DNA of 64,000 nt from Flabesymbios commensalis (GCA_964017125.1 OZ024912.1:83846976-83910975), one strand, 5' to 3'; counted from the first letter of the stretch, positions 1 to 11,685 are shown. The notes: generated from the letters alone by a model not told the origin. A program made the numbers and translations.

Positions 1-90
1 TCATGCTTAAACTATCCGGTGACATGTATGCTTTCTCCTGGCCCAGTTTAACCTATATGTGCACAAATATGGCCTAAAACACCAATTATT
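1..90 (+). mobile_element. 3' part of a SINE
   Basis: TTCTCCTGGCCCAGTTTA, CCTATATG and GGCCTAAAAC match the 3' part of the tRNA-derived SINE at 53936-54113. The tRNA-like head is absent here. Confidence 0.6.
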
Positions 91-169
91 TAATTTATAT
101 ATCATGCTTAATATAAACTCGCCGGTGACATTCGTTACCTTTTCTTGTTAAATCGGAATTTAGCGTCAA

Positions 170-240
170 CCAATGCTGGGTCAATGTTGGCTCAGCGTCG
201 TAGACGGTGGGCCAACTTAATGCCAGCATTGGCAAACACG
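170..240. mobile_element. Hairpin MITE, CCAGC family (family H)
   Basis: AACCAATGCTGGGTCAATGT and a GCCAGCATTGG arm around GCTCAGCGTCGTAGACGGTG. Family H members are short palindromes with CCCAGCAAACAC ends and a GTCTACGACGCTGGCCCAAC loop side. Confidence 0.75.
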
Positions 241-301
241 AGTCGCTTACACAATGTTGCTTGAATGTTAGATCACTGTTCACGATGCTGGTCCAATAAA
301 A

Positions 302-526
302 AATAACCCTTAGAGCGCTGGGATAGGTTTGTATAAACCATGGAGACAAAAGGGTTTTTTCAATTTGATATCATCATAAATTTCTTAGCTCTTTCTGCTT
401 CATTTGAATACCTATGTTATGTGCCTACGGCCATTCTTACTCTTTTACATTCAGTGCGAATCTGACGTCTGCAGAGGCCAGATTCTGACGTCTAAAGTCG
501 AATCGATCATCGCGCTAAAAGGTTAA
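302..526 (+). mobile_element. TTAA-type MITE, family A
   Basis: Begins at AACCCTTAGAGCGCTGGG and ends GCGCTAAAAGGTTAA. The conserved body is ATAAACCATGGAGAC, ATCATCATAAAT and TTTGAATACCTATG, with a diverged TCTGACGTCT hairpin at the right end. Confidence 0.7.
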
Positions 527-552
527 AGGCAATTGTCTAGTCAAATCTTAAT

Positions 553-762
553 AGCGGTAAATGCTGACATATTTTTGTATAAACAATGGAGACCAATTTG
601 AAATTACTATTATTGTCTTAGTCAGCTCTTTCCGCTTCATTTGAATACCTATGTTATGGGTCTACGGCCATTAGAAATATTTTACTCTTTTATCGCGGGG
701 ATCGACTTTAGACGTCAGATTCTGACGTCTAAAGTCGATCCCCGCACTGAAAAGGTCAAGCC
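553..762 (+). mobile_element. TTAA-type MITE, family A
   Basis: Same body as 302-526. The terminal hairpin GGGGATCGACTTTAGACGTC...GACGTCTAAAGTCGATCCCC is perfect here. Confidence 0.75.
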
Positions 763-1194
763 AGCACTTGGTCGTTTTCCCTGTTTGGCGGCTTGTGCAA
801 TTAAACATCGAGAACCGAGACGAGAATGTCATTAACATGACTGTCCTGTAGTTACGAGAGATAGAATACCAATATGAAACCCAAAGCTGGGTTCAAACTA
901 TTGACTTTACGCATGGCAAGCCATTGTCATGACTACACACCAGATTAAAGCAGCTATGTCTTTTTGCTTCACTGAACAATAATATTTACATAGCGGCGGG
1001 CTCCAATCATGTGAACGTTGACCATGATGCGCATGCGTGAGCACCCACAATGTGCACTCAGCGAGTCATGACGACCCACGTACTTTAACTCACATTAATT
1101 ATTAATGACACACCACATTAAATCACATTCATTATTAAGAATAAATGTGCCAGTAAAATGTTTATTTTGTTATTAGAGCACTGAGCCAAGAAAT

Positions 1195-1262
1195 TAATAT
1201 TTTTAGTCACTTGAAGTTGTGTTTCGCTACCGCGATCCACAACTTCAAGTGACTAAAAATTA
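1195..1262. repeat. CACTTGAAGTTGTG hairpin
   Basis: A perfect 20-bp-armed inverted repeat, TTTTTAGTCACTTGAAGTTG...CAACTTCAAGTGACTAAAAA, around TGTTTCGCTACCGCGATCCA. Same core as family B, but the flanks differ. Confidence 0.85.
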
Positions 1263-1411
1263 GTTTAATTTGCAAAATCTAGGTTGAAATGTATATGATT
1301 ATCACAGATTTGAGACATATTTAATTTTTAAAACCTGGTTATAAAACATGAGAACACAATACTATAGTCAACTGTAGTCGACATCAGTGTGCTAAGTGTT
1401 AAGTGATACCT

Positions 1412-1500
1412 AATGTTGTTTTAATGCTGGCTTACCGTCTGCGACGTTGGCCCAACATTAAACTAACATTTTTCCAACATATAATGTGTTTGTTGGGAGA
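1412..1500. mobile_element. Hairpin MITE, family H
   Basis: AATGTTGTTTTAATGCTGGC, then CCGTCTGCGACGTTGGCCCA and the partner arm, with GTGTTTGTTGGGA at the right end. Confidence 0.75.
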
Positions 1501-1602
1501 CTTATTGACGTCGCGAAGACATAATACATTCATATCCCATTATTTCATACATTTACTTGAAATTAACTTTTCGGTTACCAAGACCGTTTTTATATTGACC
1601 AA

Positions 1603-1712
1603 CTCAGCAAACACAAAACATTTGTATAACATTTGTACAACGTCGGCACAACGTATTCGACGTTGGTCCAGCATTGTAAAAATGTTATACAACTATTGTG
1701 TGTTTACTGGGA
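1603..1712. mobile_element. Hairpin MITE, family H
   Basis: CTCAGCAAACACAAAACATT at one end and TTGTGTGTTTACTGGGA at the other, with the loop GTATTCGACGTTGGTCC. Confidence 0.8.
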
Positions 1713-1725
1713 AATTATCAACCCT

Positions 1726-1969
1726 TGACCCTTTAGCCGCCAAATTATTTATTTGAATTTTCACCCACTTGAAGTTGTGTCTCGCTGACGCGATCCACAA
1801 CTACAAGTGAGTGAAAATTATTTAGATTTGACAAAATGGAGGTCAACTCTTTTCAAATCTTGCTGGTTGATGTCATATTTTATCTTTAACATGTTCAAAA
1901 GGTAGTACATAATGTGCTAATAAAAAATGAAAACCCGAATATATGCGACACCGGCGGTTAAAGGGTTAA
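1726..1969. mobile_element. TTAA-type MITE, family B
   Basis: Ends GACCCTTTAGCCGCC and GGCGGTTAAAGGGTTAA. The inner hairpin is CACTTGAAGTTGTGTCTCGC...GATCCACAACTACAAGTG. Confidence 0.8.
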
Positions 1970-2084
1970 AATACTGAAATATGTCCGCATAAACCATGAA
2001 GACCAAACGGCTACATAATTAAATAAATATCAAGTTGTGGGTCACGGAAGCGAAAAAAAATTCAAGATTGTGAAAATTCGAATG

Positions 2085-2660
2085 AGATAACTTAGCTGTT
2101 TTTAATATTTAATATAAACATACATTGATGCCGTGTTGTAACATCGGGAACATATATATCCTGAGACTAATTAATGCAATATCCTGAAACGATTATGTCA
2201 TATCCTGACACTGAAAGTTATTCAATATTAATACTTACAAGGATGCTGTGTTGTAACATTGGAATCATAAATATCCTGATACTGTTAATATGCCATATCC
2301 TGACAGTAAAAGTGAAGATCCCTGATTGAATATTTAATACTTAATGTCTGTCGTGTTGTAAGATATCCTGATACTTATTTAATATCCTGAAAGGATGATG
2401 GCATATCCTGGTGCTAGACGTGAATATCCCTGGTTGAATGTTTAATACATTATTATGCCTACATTTATGCCATGTTCTAACACTCGGAACATAAATATCC
2501 TGATATTATTAATTAAAACACAACCTAACAGTTGAGATCCCTGATTGAATATTTCCTACATAGCCTACATGTCGCTGTGTTGTCTCGGAACATCTGATGC
2601 TGTTAATAAAAGTTGATTGCCTATTCCTACCTACATTTCGCCGTGTGGTGTTGTCAGCCA
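2085..2660. repeat. Diverged ~115-bp tandem repeat
   Basis: About five degenerate units with the recurring words GTGTTGTAACAT, ATATCCTGA, CCCTGATTGAATATTTAATA and ACATT(G/T)ATGCC. No coding sense. Confidence 0.75.
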
Positions 2661-2689
2661 GGACCTGTGTTATCTATTAAAGCCGAGTG

Positions 2690-3055
2690 ATCCATACTGA
2701 ATCTGAGCAGACAATGGTGCTGTGGATGTGTGAGTATGTGGAGAGGGTGGGGAGGGTAGGTACACACACTCACAGGACAGTAAGCCACACCAGGACAGGG
2801 GCGGGGACACACAGAGAGTACGAGGAAAAGGGGGCCGCGTGAAGTCTACCAGGTGAAAGGGGGCCGCGTGAAGTCTACTAGGTGAAAGGGGCTGGATCCT
2901 AAATGGGAACTATAGGCCTAATAGAAGGGTGTGCTCCTCTTTTTAGTGAGAAAGTTGAGCTCCTGTATTAGCACAGTGATACCCGTCAATAAGCTGAGAA
3001 GCTGGTTGAGTGTGAATCAAATCAAATCCCGGCAAAAGCTATAACAAACTATAGA
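2690..3055. other. Gene-free stretch with a 30-bp duplication
   Basis: Holds two tandem copies of GGTGAAAGGGGGCCGCGTGA (about 2850-2885) and GC-richer DNA. I see no gene or promoter that can be supported. Confidence 0.4.
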
Positions 3056-3120
3056 ACCAATGCTGGTTTGATGTTGGGCCACCGTCTACGACTTTGGCCC
3101 AACATCAAACCAGCATAAGA
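3054..3120. mobile_element. Hairpin MITE, family H, core only
   Basis: CCAATGCTGGTTTGATGTTG and CAACATCAAACCAGCAT, with the outer arms lost. A 15-G run follows at 3136. Confidence 0.75.
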
Positions 3121-3364
3121 TAAACCTGGGATAAGGGGGGGGGGGGGGGGGCTAACACTAAAACTCTTCAAACAACCCCGCATTCTATTATTGTTGGCCC
3201 AGCATTATTAAAACTGGTTCACGTTAGGAGAGTGTGCCTAATCATATGGTAATCATGATAAAGCCGTCTCCTAAATTTGAAAATAATGACAACGGCTTAC
3301 AGTTTCAACTATCAGTTTGTGGAATCTTCGGCATACCATGAAACAACAAAATATATAGTGAGAA

Positions 3365-3912
3365 TTGTTTTACCTCTTACAGCGTGGGGATCGACTTTAG
3401 ACGTCAGAATCTGACGTCCCATAACATATGTATTCAAATAAAGAGGAAAAGTTAAAGGGACTGGCCCAGGCTAAAATCATTAAAAAATCGGTGATTTTAT
3501 TTCGGGTTCTTAATATGACCATATGATGTGGGCATGTACATAGACTAGAACTGCAAATTTTTTTAATTTTTGTGCTGCGCATTCACCAGTTAGGCTAGAT
3601 ATAGAGACGAAATTCCTGATTTGTAATTATTGACAACCATGTCAAAAATAAGAAATGCGGGAATTTCGTCTCTATATCTAGTCTAACTGGTAAGTGCGCA
3701 GCACAAAAATTATAAAAATTTGCAGTTCTAGTCTATGTACATGTTTACATCATATGGTCATATTAAGAACCAGAAATAAAATCACCGATTTTTTGATGAT
3801 TTTAGCCTGGGCCAGTCCCTTTAACTAAGACATTTATGATGATTTGAAATTGAGAAAACCCTTCGGTCTCCATGGTTTATATAAAAATATTTCAGCGTCG
3901 TAAAGGTTTAAC
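3365..3912 (-). mobile_element. TTAA-type MITE (family A) split by another MITE
   Basis: Halves at 3365-3451 and 3825-3912 match the GACGTCAGAATCTGACGTC family and join at AGAGGAAAAG/TTAACTAAGAC once the element between them is removed. The outer end reads CGTCGTAAAGGTTTAA. Confidence 0.8.
3456..3820. mobile_element. 365-bp palindromic MITE (family E) with TTAA duplication
   Basis: Near-perfect inverted repeat. The ends are AGGGACTGGCCCAGGC and its inverse; arms run to 3605 and 3660 around a short loop. TTAA stands on both sides (3452-3455, 3821-3824). It is inserted into a family A MITE. TTAA targets point to piggyBac or Kolobok; AGGG ends would suit Kolobok better. A diverged copy is at 46611-46979. 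Confidence 0.85.
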
Positions 3913-4190
3913 AACATCCTGTTGGTGGCCGCCAATTATAGGTTCACACGCCATATCGTTCAAATAAAATGTAGCGCCTTGTGGCAAATCCTGGATCCAC
4001 TGATATGATTTTGTGAGAATGATTTTAGGATCACACAAGTGCAACCGTTGATGCAAAACATCAACAGTTAAAGTTGAGTGTCTGCAAAGGTATTTCGAAC
4101 ATTTTTAACTGTAACAATGTAAACCAATTTTGTTCTCTTCCACTTTGTGACAAAATAAAAAAAACATTGCATCAATGTCTTTAACAATTA

Positions 4191-4396
4191 CCCAGCAAAC
4201 ATGATACACCTAAACAATGTTGTCTTCGACGCTGGCCCAACTTTAAAACAACATTGTTTCAATGTATCGTGTTTGCTGGGGACCGGTCCCAGCTAACACA
4301 ACACCTTGAACCAATGCTGGTTGAATGTTGGCCCATCGTCTACGACGCTGGACCAACATTAAACCAGCATTGGTTCAAGGTGTTGTGTTAGCTGGA
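4191..4396. mobile_element. Two adjacent family H hairpin MITEs
   Basis: 4191-4280: CCCAGCAAACATGATACACC to ATCGTGTTTGCTGGG. 4288-4396: CCCAGCTAACACAACACCTT to AAGGTGTTGTGTTAGCTGG. The second is nearly a perfect 50-bp-armed palindrome. Confidence 0.9.
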
Positions 4397-4650
4397 CCCC
4401 CTTCTCCACTATATAGGCTACAACATGCCTGATACCGCCCCCACCTCCCCCCCCCCCGTTCGCTACCTCCTTCCATACAGCTGAATTTGAGGGTGAAACC
4501 AATACCTGACATTCACAGTGATCAGACGAGCGGGATCCATGTCACAGAACACGACCTTTTGTCAAGCTTATTGACTGCCCTAAAGATATCACAAATCCAA
4601 GTTTCGCGAAATTTGCGTAGAGTGTGTGAAATTGTGATTTAGATTTAGGC

Positions 4651-4854
4651 CCTATTCTGTGAAACGCAGTGACGTCACTCGGTGAAAACTAGGCTACATA
4701 ACACCCTCTCCCCCATACATTATTCTGTGAATGAAATGCAGTGACGTCACTCTGTGAAAACAAGGCTATATAAGAATCCTCCCTCATACTTCATTGTATT
4801 AGCCAGCTCGGTGAAAACAAAGGAGGTCGAGGTCATTGAGTTTAACAGAATAGG
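4651..4854. mobile_element. MITE with CRE and TATA box
   Basis: Ends CCTATTCTGTGAAAC and GTTTAACAGAATAGG form TIRs. Inside are TGACGTCA at 4670-4677 and 4742-4749, and TATATAA at 4767-4773. The CRE-bearing part is duplicated within it. A second, simpler copy is at 48768-48893. Confidence 0.7.
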
Positions 4855-4944
4855 AAAACATCCATAATTTCATAAAGTAGGTCTACTAAAAGCAGCCCAT
4901 CGGCACTGGCCTAGATATTTATACAAAAAGGGAAGCAATTAAAA

Positions 4945-5180
4945 ATTAGACAGTTAGTCAGAGACTGCGAACCTCCGCCGCGTCATCCGAATCACAATTC
5001 GAATCCGGATCATCCCCACCCCCGAAAAAAAAATTAATGGATTAGTCCTTTGTCCGAGACATACCCCTGGTAAAAGTTTCATGCAAATCCGTAAATTACT
5101 TTGTGAGTAAGCCTGTGGACAGTCAAACAAACCAACACGACCAAAAACATAACCTCCTTTGCCAAATTGGCGGAGGTAAA
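4945..5180 (-). mobile_element. GGAGG-type dispersed repeat
   Basis: Read on the minus strand, this is related to 8590-8790 and 14670-14860: GCGGAGGT near one end, TGCATGAAACTTTTACCAG, then CGGAGGTTCGCAGTCTCTGA. No protein. Similar elements are widespread in invertebrates. Confidence 0.6.
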
Positions 5181-5210
5181 TACAGGAAGACACACATTTG
5201 ACACAGCAGG

Positions 5211-5372
5211 AATGAATGAATGAATGAATGAATGAATGGATGAATAAATGAATGAATGAATGAATGAATGAATGAATGAATGAATGAATGAATGAATGAA
5301 TGAATGAATGAATCAATCAATCAATCAAAGAATGAATTAATGAATAGACGAATAAATGAATAAATGAATGAG
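5211..5372. repeat. (AATG)n microsatellite
   Basis: About 35 AATG units with AATA and AATC variants near the end. Open frames of SFIH repeats across it are artefacts. Confidence 0.95.
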
Positions 5373-5754
5373 ATTTTTTTAAATTCTGCAGGGGTCAAGC
5401 AATTATTTTCTAGTCTCTTCAATCGATAAACGTAACAATACCTAGCACCACGCTGATTACAAAGATAGAGGCAACTAAAACCAGAAACATACATAGAGTG
5501 GTCTATAGCTTTGGACCCGGTTATACAGATCCATATGTGTTAGTCCCCTTCAGATGACTGTCACCTTTCTTGAAGTGGTAAATTGACCAATTTACAGCAG
5601 CCAATACCGTCATACAATCAGGGGAAGTCTGCTCGTGCATAGTAATGTCACCTCACAATCCATATATACCCCCCTTTCACCCCCCCCCCCCCTCACGAGC
5701 TGTCCATGGGTTCAGTGCTCTGTTTACACTTTCCACCGCCCCGCCAGGTAACCA

Positions 5755-5842
5755 CTCCACAGTGCAAGGTCAAAAGGCAGCATCTGCTCACTTTACAAGT
5801 GAGCAGATACCGCCTTTTGACCTTGCTGAGCACCACTCCACG
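5755..5842. repeat. Palindrome with CAGATACTGCC stem
   Basis: GCAAGGTCAAAAGGCAGCAT pairs with its inverse ACCGCCTTTTGACCTTGC around CTTTACAAG. Related copies are at 32116-32166 and 45985-46072. Confidence 0.8.
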
Positions 5843-5887
5843 GTGTTATTGCAACCGTTTGCACCCGTGTTATTGCGACCACAATCA

Positions 5888-6310
5888 AGACAAATACTAC
5901 ACGTTGACCCAATGCTGGGTTAATGTTGGGCAGACTGTGGCCCAACATTAATGTGTAGGGTTTGTGGAGAAGGGTACCACCCAACGCCCAGTAATTTGCC
6001 CAATGCAAGATAGCTATATGGAACACAGAAAACTAGAGGAATTGACCAAATATTGCCCTAATGTTGTACCACCGTCTACGACGCTGGCCCAGCATTAGGA
6101 CAACACTGGATCAACGTCTATTGTTTGCTGGAAGCCAGAAGACTGCATACACGATACAATATTGGATTAATGTTGGGCCGGCGTCGCAGACGGTGGACCA
6201 ACTTAGGGTTAAAGTCTCGCATTTGTCGCCCAACAATTGCTGTTGATGCTGTATTGTTTTATCGTTGTGTCAACGTTGCAGATAGTGCGCCAACATTAAA
6301 CAAACATGAG
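5888..6310. mobile_element. Cluster of family H hairpins
   Basis: Cores at 5905-5960, 6056-6135, 6148-6215 and 6268-6310, each with a GTTGG(G/C)CC word and TAGACGGTGG/CCACCGTCTACG partners. Confidence 0.7.
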
Positions 6311-6390
6311 GCCATGTTTGTCACGTTTCTGCTGCTTACTCGGAAGACACCGGCGCACTGCCAGAACCAAATCTACCAGGCTGGACCAGC

Positions 6391-6604
6391 AATAATGCTT
6401 GAGGCGCTGACTTATTTTACGTAAGCCATGGAGACCAAACTGGGTTTTTTTTAATTTGAAATCATCATAAATGTCTCATTCAGCTCTTTCTGATTCATTT
6501 GAATACCTATGTCATGAGTCTACGAACATTATAGACGTCAGAATCTGACGTCTACAGACGTCAGATTCTGACGTCTACAGTCGATCCACGCTGTAAGGAT
6601 TAAA
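6391..6604 (+). mobile_element. TTAA-type MITE, family A
   Basis: Begins near GAGGCGCTGAC, has CCATGGAGACCAAACTGGG, and ends with two GACGTC palindromes and CGCTGTAAGGATTAA. Confidence 0.7.
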
Positions 6605-7018
6605 TCACCTATAATTTCACACGTCCTGTTCAGCTCACTGGCCATTCTGATACTCTCCAGATAATTGATTATTGATCTGTGAGCGGCAAATACTAGCGAG
6701 GTGTCAAAGCAAACGTGCAAAAAATACAGCATACTCCAAGAGAAAGTATTGATCAGAATAAGCCTCATCTATCCTATGTAAGCTCTGCATCTAAGCATTG
6801 GCTGGATGCTGGGTATTAGTCTGCCATGTCGGACCAGAGTTGAGCCGGCTGTGATCTTACAAAGTGTTCAGAACACGGCCTATTCTAATACGCCTGGTGA
6901 TCGATTATTAATCTGTGGGCTGGAAAATACAAGCAAGGTGTCGGAGTAGACATATATGCAAAACAGTACAGGTTACTTTGGAAGAAAAGTATTTGTAGTT
7001 AGGCTATATAACCCTGTT

Positions 7019-7513
7019 CGTAACCCTTACGACGCTGAATATGTTTTTTAACACTTTAACCGCAGGTGTCGTCCATATATTCGGGTTTTCATTTTTTTAT
7101 TAGCACATTAAATACCACCTTTTAAACATGTTAAAGATAAAATGTGACATCAATCAGCAATATTTGAAAACAGTTAACATCTATTTTGTCAAATCTGAAT
7201 AATTTTCACTCATTTGAAGTTGTGGATCGCGTCAGCGAGACACAACTACAAGTGGGTGAAAATTCCAATTGAATAATTCGGCGGTTAAAGGGTTAAACCA
7301 TGGAGACTAAAGGGCTTTTATCGATTTGAAATCATCATAAATGTCTTAATTACTTAGCATTTTCCGCTTTGTTTGAATACTCATCTTATGTGTCTACGGC
7401 CATTAGAAACATTCTAATTATTTCATTGCGGGGATGGTCTTTAAGTATATACGTCAGAATCTGACGTCTACAGACGTCAGATTCCGACGTATAAAGACGG
7501 TCCCCGCGCTAAA
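7019..7513 (+). mobile_element. TTAA-type MITE, family A, split by family B
   Basis: Starts GTAACCCTTACGACGCTGAA and resumes after 7292 at TTAAACCATGGAGACTAAAG. The terminal hairpin with GACGTC words is at 7435-7505. Confidence 0.75.
7052..7292. mobile_element. TTAA-type MITE, family B, nested with clean TTAA ends
   Basis: Ends CACTTTAACCGC and GCGGTTAAAGGG with TTAA at 7048-7051 and 7293-7296, inserted in a family A MITE. The inner hairpin is CACTCATTTGAAGTTGTG, GATCGCGTCAGCGA and CACAACTACAAGTGGGTG. Confidence 0.8.
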
Positions 7514-7952
7514 TTTCCGGTGCACATAAGAATTAGCAGATTTTTTTTCAGACTCAGAATTATTAAACATTTAAGGCCAGCATTGATTGGCACGCATAGC
7601 ATACTGCTTCTTGTCACATCATCGTGGCTGATATCCTAGGTGTGCAAATAGTTGCTATAGAAACAGGCGTGTGGGTGCCATTAAACAGCCGAAAAAAATC
7701 GGCTGCCTTTGAATTTACAAATCAAATAACACTGAAATACGTCAGTGAGCAATAACGTTAATGTGCTTAGAAAAACAAATGCGATCGATTGATGCTGTTA
7801 GTTAACAGAGATGACACATAATAAATTCTCACAATATACATAGGGGCTGGACAAGAATTATGAAGGGGGAGGGGGGGGGGGTCCGGTGATAATTCAGTTG
7901 CCTCCCTCCACAAGAAATTAATAATAACTGTCCATTAATTTATTAGTCTTCT

Positions 7953-8059
7953 CCCAGTAAACACAAAACATTTGTGTAACATTTATGCAACGTCGGCAGC
8001 GTCTTCAACGTTAGTCCAATATTGTACAAATGTTATAAAAATGTTTTGTGTTTACTGGG
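7953..8059. mobile_element. Hairpin MITE, family H
   Basis: CCCAGTAAACACAAAACATT to AATGTTTTGTGTTTACTGGG. Confidence 0.85.
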
Positions 8060-8589
8060 CTCAGCTAACAAACGCTGGTAAATGTTCAATGGTAAATACC
8101 CATATTTGGCAGTTTAGTTTTAATTAAAAGGGGGTCGGGATTCCCCTGCGATCTAAAGTGGTGAGCATTTATTTCATAGACTGACACCTGGTGAATAACT
8201 TTCTAATAAAGGTTCTGTTACAATTTGCAGGGCATGATCGCCCTCATTAGTTTTTCCAGAAATATGTCCAAAAGTTTTTTTTCGTCCTCCCTCATTAGAT
8301 TTTTCCCATCTAAAGCAGAAAAAAAATAGTGTCTCATGTTGAGGGAGTTCCCGTTTTGTGAGTTATAGATTCCGCCACTGGATAAAGGATTAGACTACAC
8401 GATACAAAGTCATGGCCCATGATATCAATAGATGTATAGATAATAGAAGGTGACATCCTTCTTAATCAGTTTTATTACAGATTAAATCGATTATTTGGAG
8501 CGAAATGAACGTTCAAACACAATAATTGCAATTTCTTAATTTAAACAAATTAGTAATTTTCACCAGCTTGAAGTTGTGAATATCAGTAG

Positions 8590-9136
8590 CGCCACCAAAG
8601 GAGGTAAGTTTTTAGGTCCTGTTGGTTTTATTTGTAACAATGTCCGTGTACAGGGTTACTTATAAAGTAATGAACTTATTGCATAAAACTTTTACCAGCG
8701 GTGTTTCTCGGGCCATGGAACAATCCGTTAATTCATTCTACGGAGGTTTGCAGTCTCTGATTGACTGTCTGGTGTATTATTAGACTAGCTTGCACGATCA
8801 ACAGTGAGAAATTATATGAATAACCAGACACAAGATGATATTTATAATTATAAATAGTTTATTTCAGTTTTATCACATAATCATTTAAGCCATATTAACA
8901 TTAAAAAATAGTCACACAATAAGATAAACAAACCTAGTTAAATTTTATGCAGAGACAAACTTATGAGGGCAAAGTTTGATCACCGGACCGAAAAAATCAC
9001 AACAGGTATTCCTAGGTATTTTAGTATTCCTCTATTATGACACATGATCACGCTAACTTAGGATGTGTGCGCCTCTGTGCTCGGTTCGATGATGATATAG
9101 GCGCTATAGAAGTTTTATTGATTGATTGATTGATTG
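8590..9136 (+). mobile_element. Non-autonomous element with LINE-type 3' tail
   Basis: The 5' half carries AAAGGAGGTAAG, GGTCCTGTTGG and CGGAGGTTTGCAGTCTCTGA, as in 4945-5180 (inverted). The 3' end reads GCGCCTCTGTGCTCGG and GGCGCTATAGAAGTTT followed by ATTG repeats, the same tail as the LINE at 11955-13042. Confidence 0.65.
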
Positions 9137-9170
9137 TATTCACACGAAACAGAATATAATAAGTAATAAT

Positions 9171-9612
9171 TACTCAGCGAACGTGATGCATTGGCCCAAT
9201 GTTGGATTAATGTTGGGCCGACCTCGTAGACGACCTCGTAGACGGACGACCAACATTAGTCCTAAATCGGGCCAATGCATCACGTGTACTGGTAAGTATC
9301 TTACATCTCTTTCGTTGGTTTAATGTTGACGTTGACCCAACAATAAATCAACATTGTTTCAACGTCTTGTATCTGCTGGGAAGGGTTCTGCATTGCGAAG
9401 ACAAACTCAAGCGATGTTGATTTAATGTTGGTTCAACGTCGTAGACGGTGGACCAACATTAACTCAACGTTGATTCAACGTCTTGTATCTGCTGGGAAGG
9501 GTTCTGCATTGCGAAGACAAACTCAAGCGATGTTGATTTAATGTTGGTTCAACGTCGTAGACGGTGGACCAACATTAACTCAACGTTGATTCAACGTCTT
9601 GTCTGCTGGGAA
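9171..9612. mobile_element. Family H hairpins, partly tandem (116-bp period)
   Basis: One copy at 9171-9292, a second near 9320-9380, and a 116-bp unit repeated in tandem (9375-9490, 9491-9606). The unit includes GGGAAGGGTTCTGCATTGCG between hairpins. Confidence 0.85.
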
Positions 9613-9994
9613 CCCTTTCATGTATTAACCCTTCAAGCACTAAGTACGACTATAATATTTTCAATCATTTGGTAAGAAGGTTAAATCACGGTTATTGGGA
9701 GTGAAATAAATAGTTATACATCAAAATTTGTAAATATTTGGTCTCAAATCAAACGGGCGAGACACAACTTTGAGTACTACGTCTCAATTCCATATTGTAT
9801 AACTAAACGATTATATATCTATATTCCCATTAACAGTGATTTAACACATCTATATTCGTGAAGGGTCTGATTGATATTTTTGTTTTTATAAAGCAGCTTA
9901 AATTAAAATGTGAAGCTATAACAGAATACTATTAGTATTAACACTTCATCTTGAAAGCGCTAAATTAAATAATTTGAATTTTAACCGACTGATC

Positions 9995-10050
9995 CACAAC
10001 AACAACCACATCTACCGCGATCCACAACTTCAAGTGGGTGAAAATTACTC
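9995..10050. repeat. CACTTGAAGTTGTG hairpin, one arm
   Basis: ACCGCGATCCACAACTTCAA and GTGGGTGAAAATTACTC. The opposite arm is degraded. The duplicate is at 16590-16665. Confidence 0.6.
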
Positions 10051-11106
10051 ATATTTGTTTATTTTAAATTATATAACTTAGCACTTTAACGGTTAACATC
10101 AAGCAACGTCAAGCTGAAAAATGTGTCCTGTGATAAGTCGTGTGTCATGCATATTGCTCATTGATCTTAGCACCCATTAAAATTGCAATTGTTGTATCTG
10201 AAGCTAGATGATTTTCATTGCAATCTATGGACAAAGACTAGTATTTTACCCCCTACTAATCGAAGAGTGGTTCAGCCACATGACGAAATCAGCCAATCAC
10301 CGCAGAGTGCTCATACATGGCATTGTATGCAAACCATCTCTCCATTGGTGGATCAACTTCATACTTTTCACAAGCATAGCCGAGTATGGTCAAAGGAAAC
10401 TTAAATTAGATTAATTGATTTCTCCTGATTAAGGCCCCCAAATCTCCCCTACGTGCCTCTACAAAGGGGCCTAGAAAACATGATAAGGGGTGATGCGAGT
10501 GAACATATGTGAGCAACAGGCTATCTAGTTGATTTCCAGTAATGCTTGGTGTAGGCTTCTCCATTGAAAAATAAATGTAGATGTCTAATTTTCAAACTAA
10601 ATTATTGCAGCAGTTATAAATCCCCGATCACAAATACATTTGAGACATTGAGAAAAATTGTCAGGTGATATGAAAAATAATCATCCTTCAGTTTATATTA
10701 ATGCACAAAACTTATATAGTGCAAAGAAAGCTGCACAAATAAATAAATAATAAATCTCGGTGCCATTCAATATAATATAGAAAATAATTATACTTCGGTT
10801 TATATTATTGCACAGCTATATCTTAACTTTGAAGCTAGTGCCTTCCACTCAATCGATATAAGAAACAATAATATTATGTCAATAGAAACTCGCTAACAAT
10901 TTTAGCTTCCAACGAAAAATATAGAAATACAAATAAATGGAAAATTCCACCGTTAAACACAAGATCCATATAAAATATACTTAAAAAAATACAATTATTT
11001 TGTCGTTTTTAATATTGCACTTGTGAAATATATATCTTGTAGAACTCTCTGTAACCCTTTGAGATCTCTTGTTACATAAGGTGACATATTGTGTGTAAAA
11101 TTCAGT

Positions 11107-11338
11107 TTAACCCTCGAGCTGCTAGGACTGTATAATTATATATGTTTCAAGCTAATTTCAAAATCCAAATTAAAAGGAAAAATAGTTGGTCTTAGATGCT
11201 CAGTTAAAATTTGAAAAATGCATGTTTGCGATAACTATGAACACTTTTCGTTCATTTGAAGCTGGAATTGCTGAAGTAAATTCCGGCTTCAAATGAATGA
11301 AAAATAGTCTGGAACAATTCAGCAGCACAAAGATTAAA
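11107..11338. mobile_element. TTAA-type MITE, family D
   Basis: Ends TTTAACCCTCGAGCTGCT and AGCAGCACAAAGATTAAA. The inner hairpin is CATTTGAAGCTGGAAT...ATTCCGGCTTCAAATG. Confidence 0.75.
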
Positions 11339-11445
11339 CTTGTGTATGAGTGATCCATCATAATGATATAATACATCAAAATGTTAATAATCTAATATAA
11401 TATATCACAACTTTGCGACATAAAATATTGGGGTTACATTAACCC

Positions 11446-11685
11446 TTAACCCTTTAACCGCCGGTGCCGCATATATTCGGGTTTTCATTTTTTATTAGTA
11501 CATTAAGTACCACCTTTAAACATGTGAAAAATATGACATCAATCAGCAATATTTGAAAACAGTTGACCTCTACTTTGTCAAATCTGAGTAATTTTCACTC
11601 ACTTGAAGTTGTGGATCGCGTCAGCGAGACACAACTTCAAGTGGGTGAAAATTCAGATTGAATAATTTGGCGGTTAAAGGGTTAA
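11446..11685. mobile_element. TTAA-type MITE, family B
   Basis: TTAACCCTTTAACCGCC at one end and GGCGGTTAAAGGGTTAA at the other, with the family hairpin at 11590-11655. Confidence 0.85.

Noticed and set aside
4954-5320. SFIH-repeat frames
   Set aside because: AATG microsatellite read in frame.
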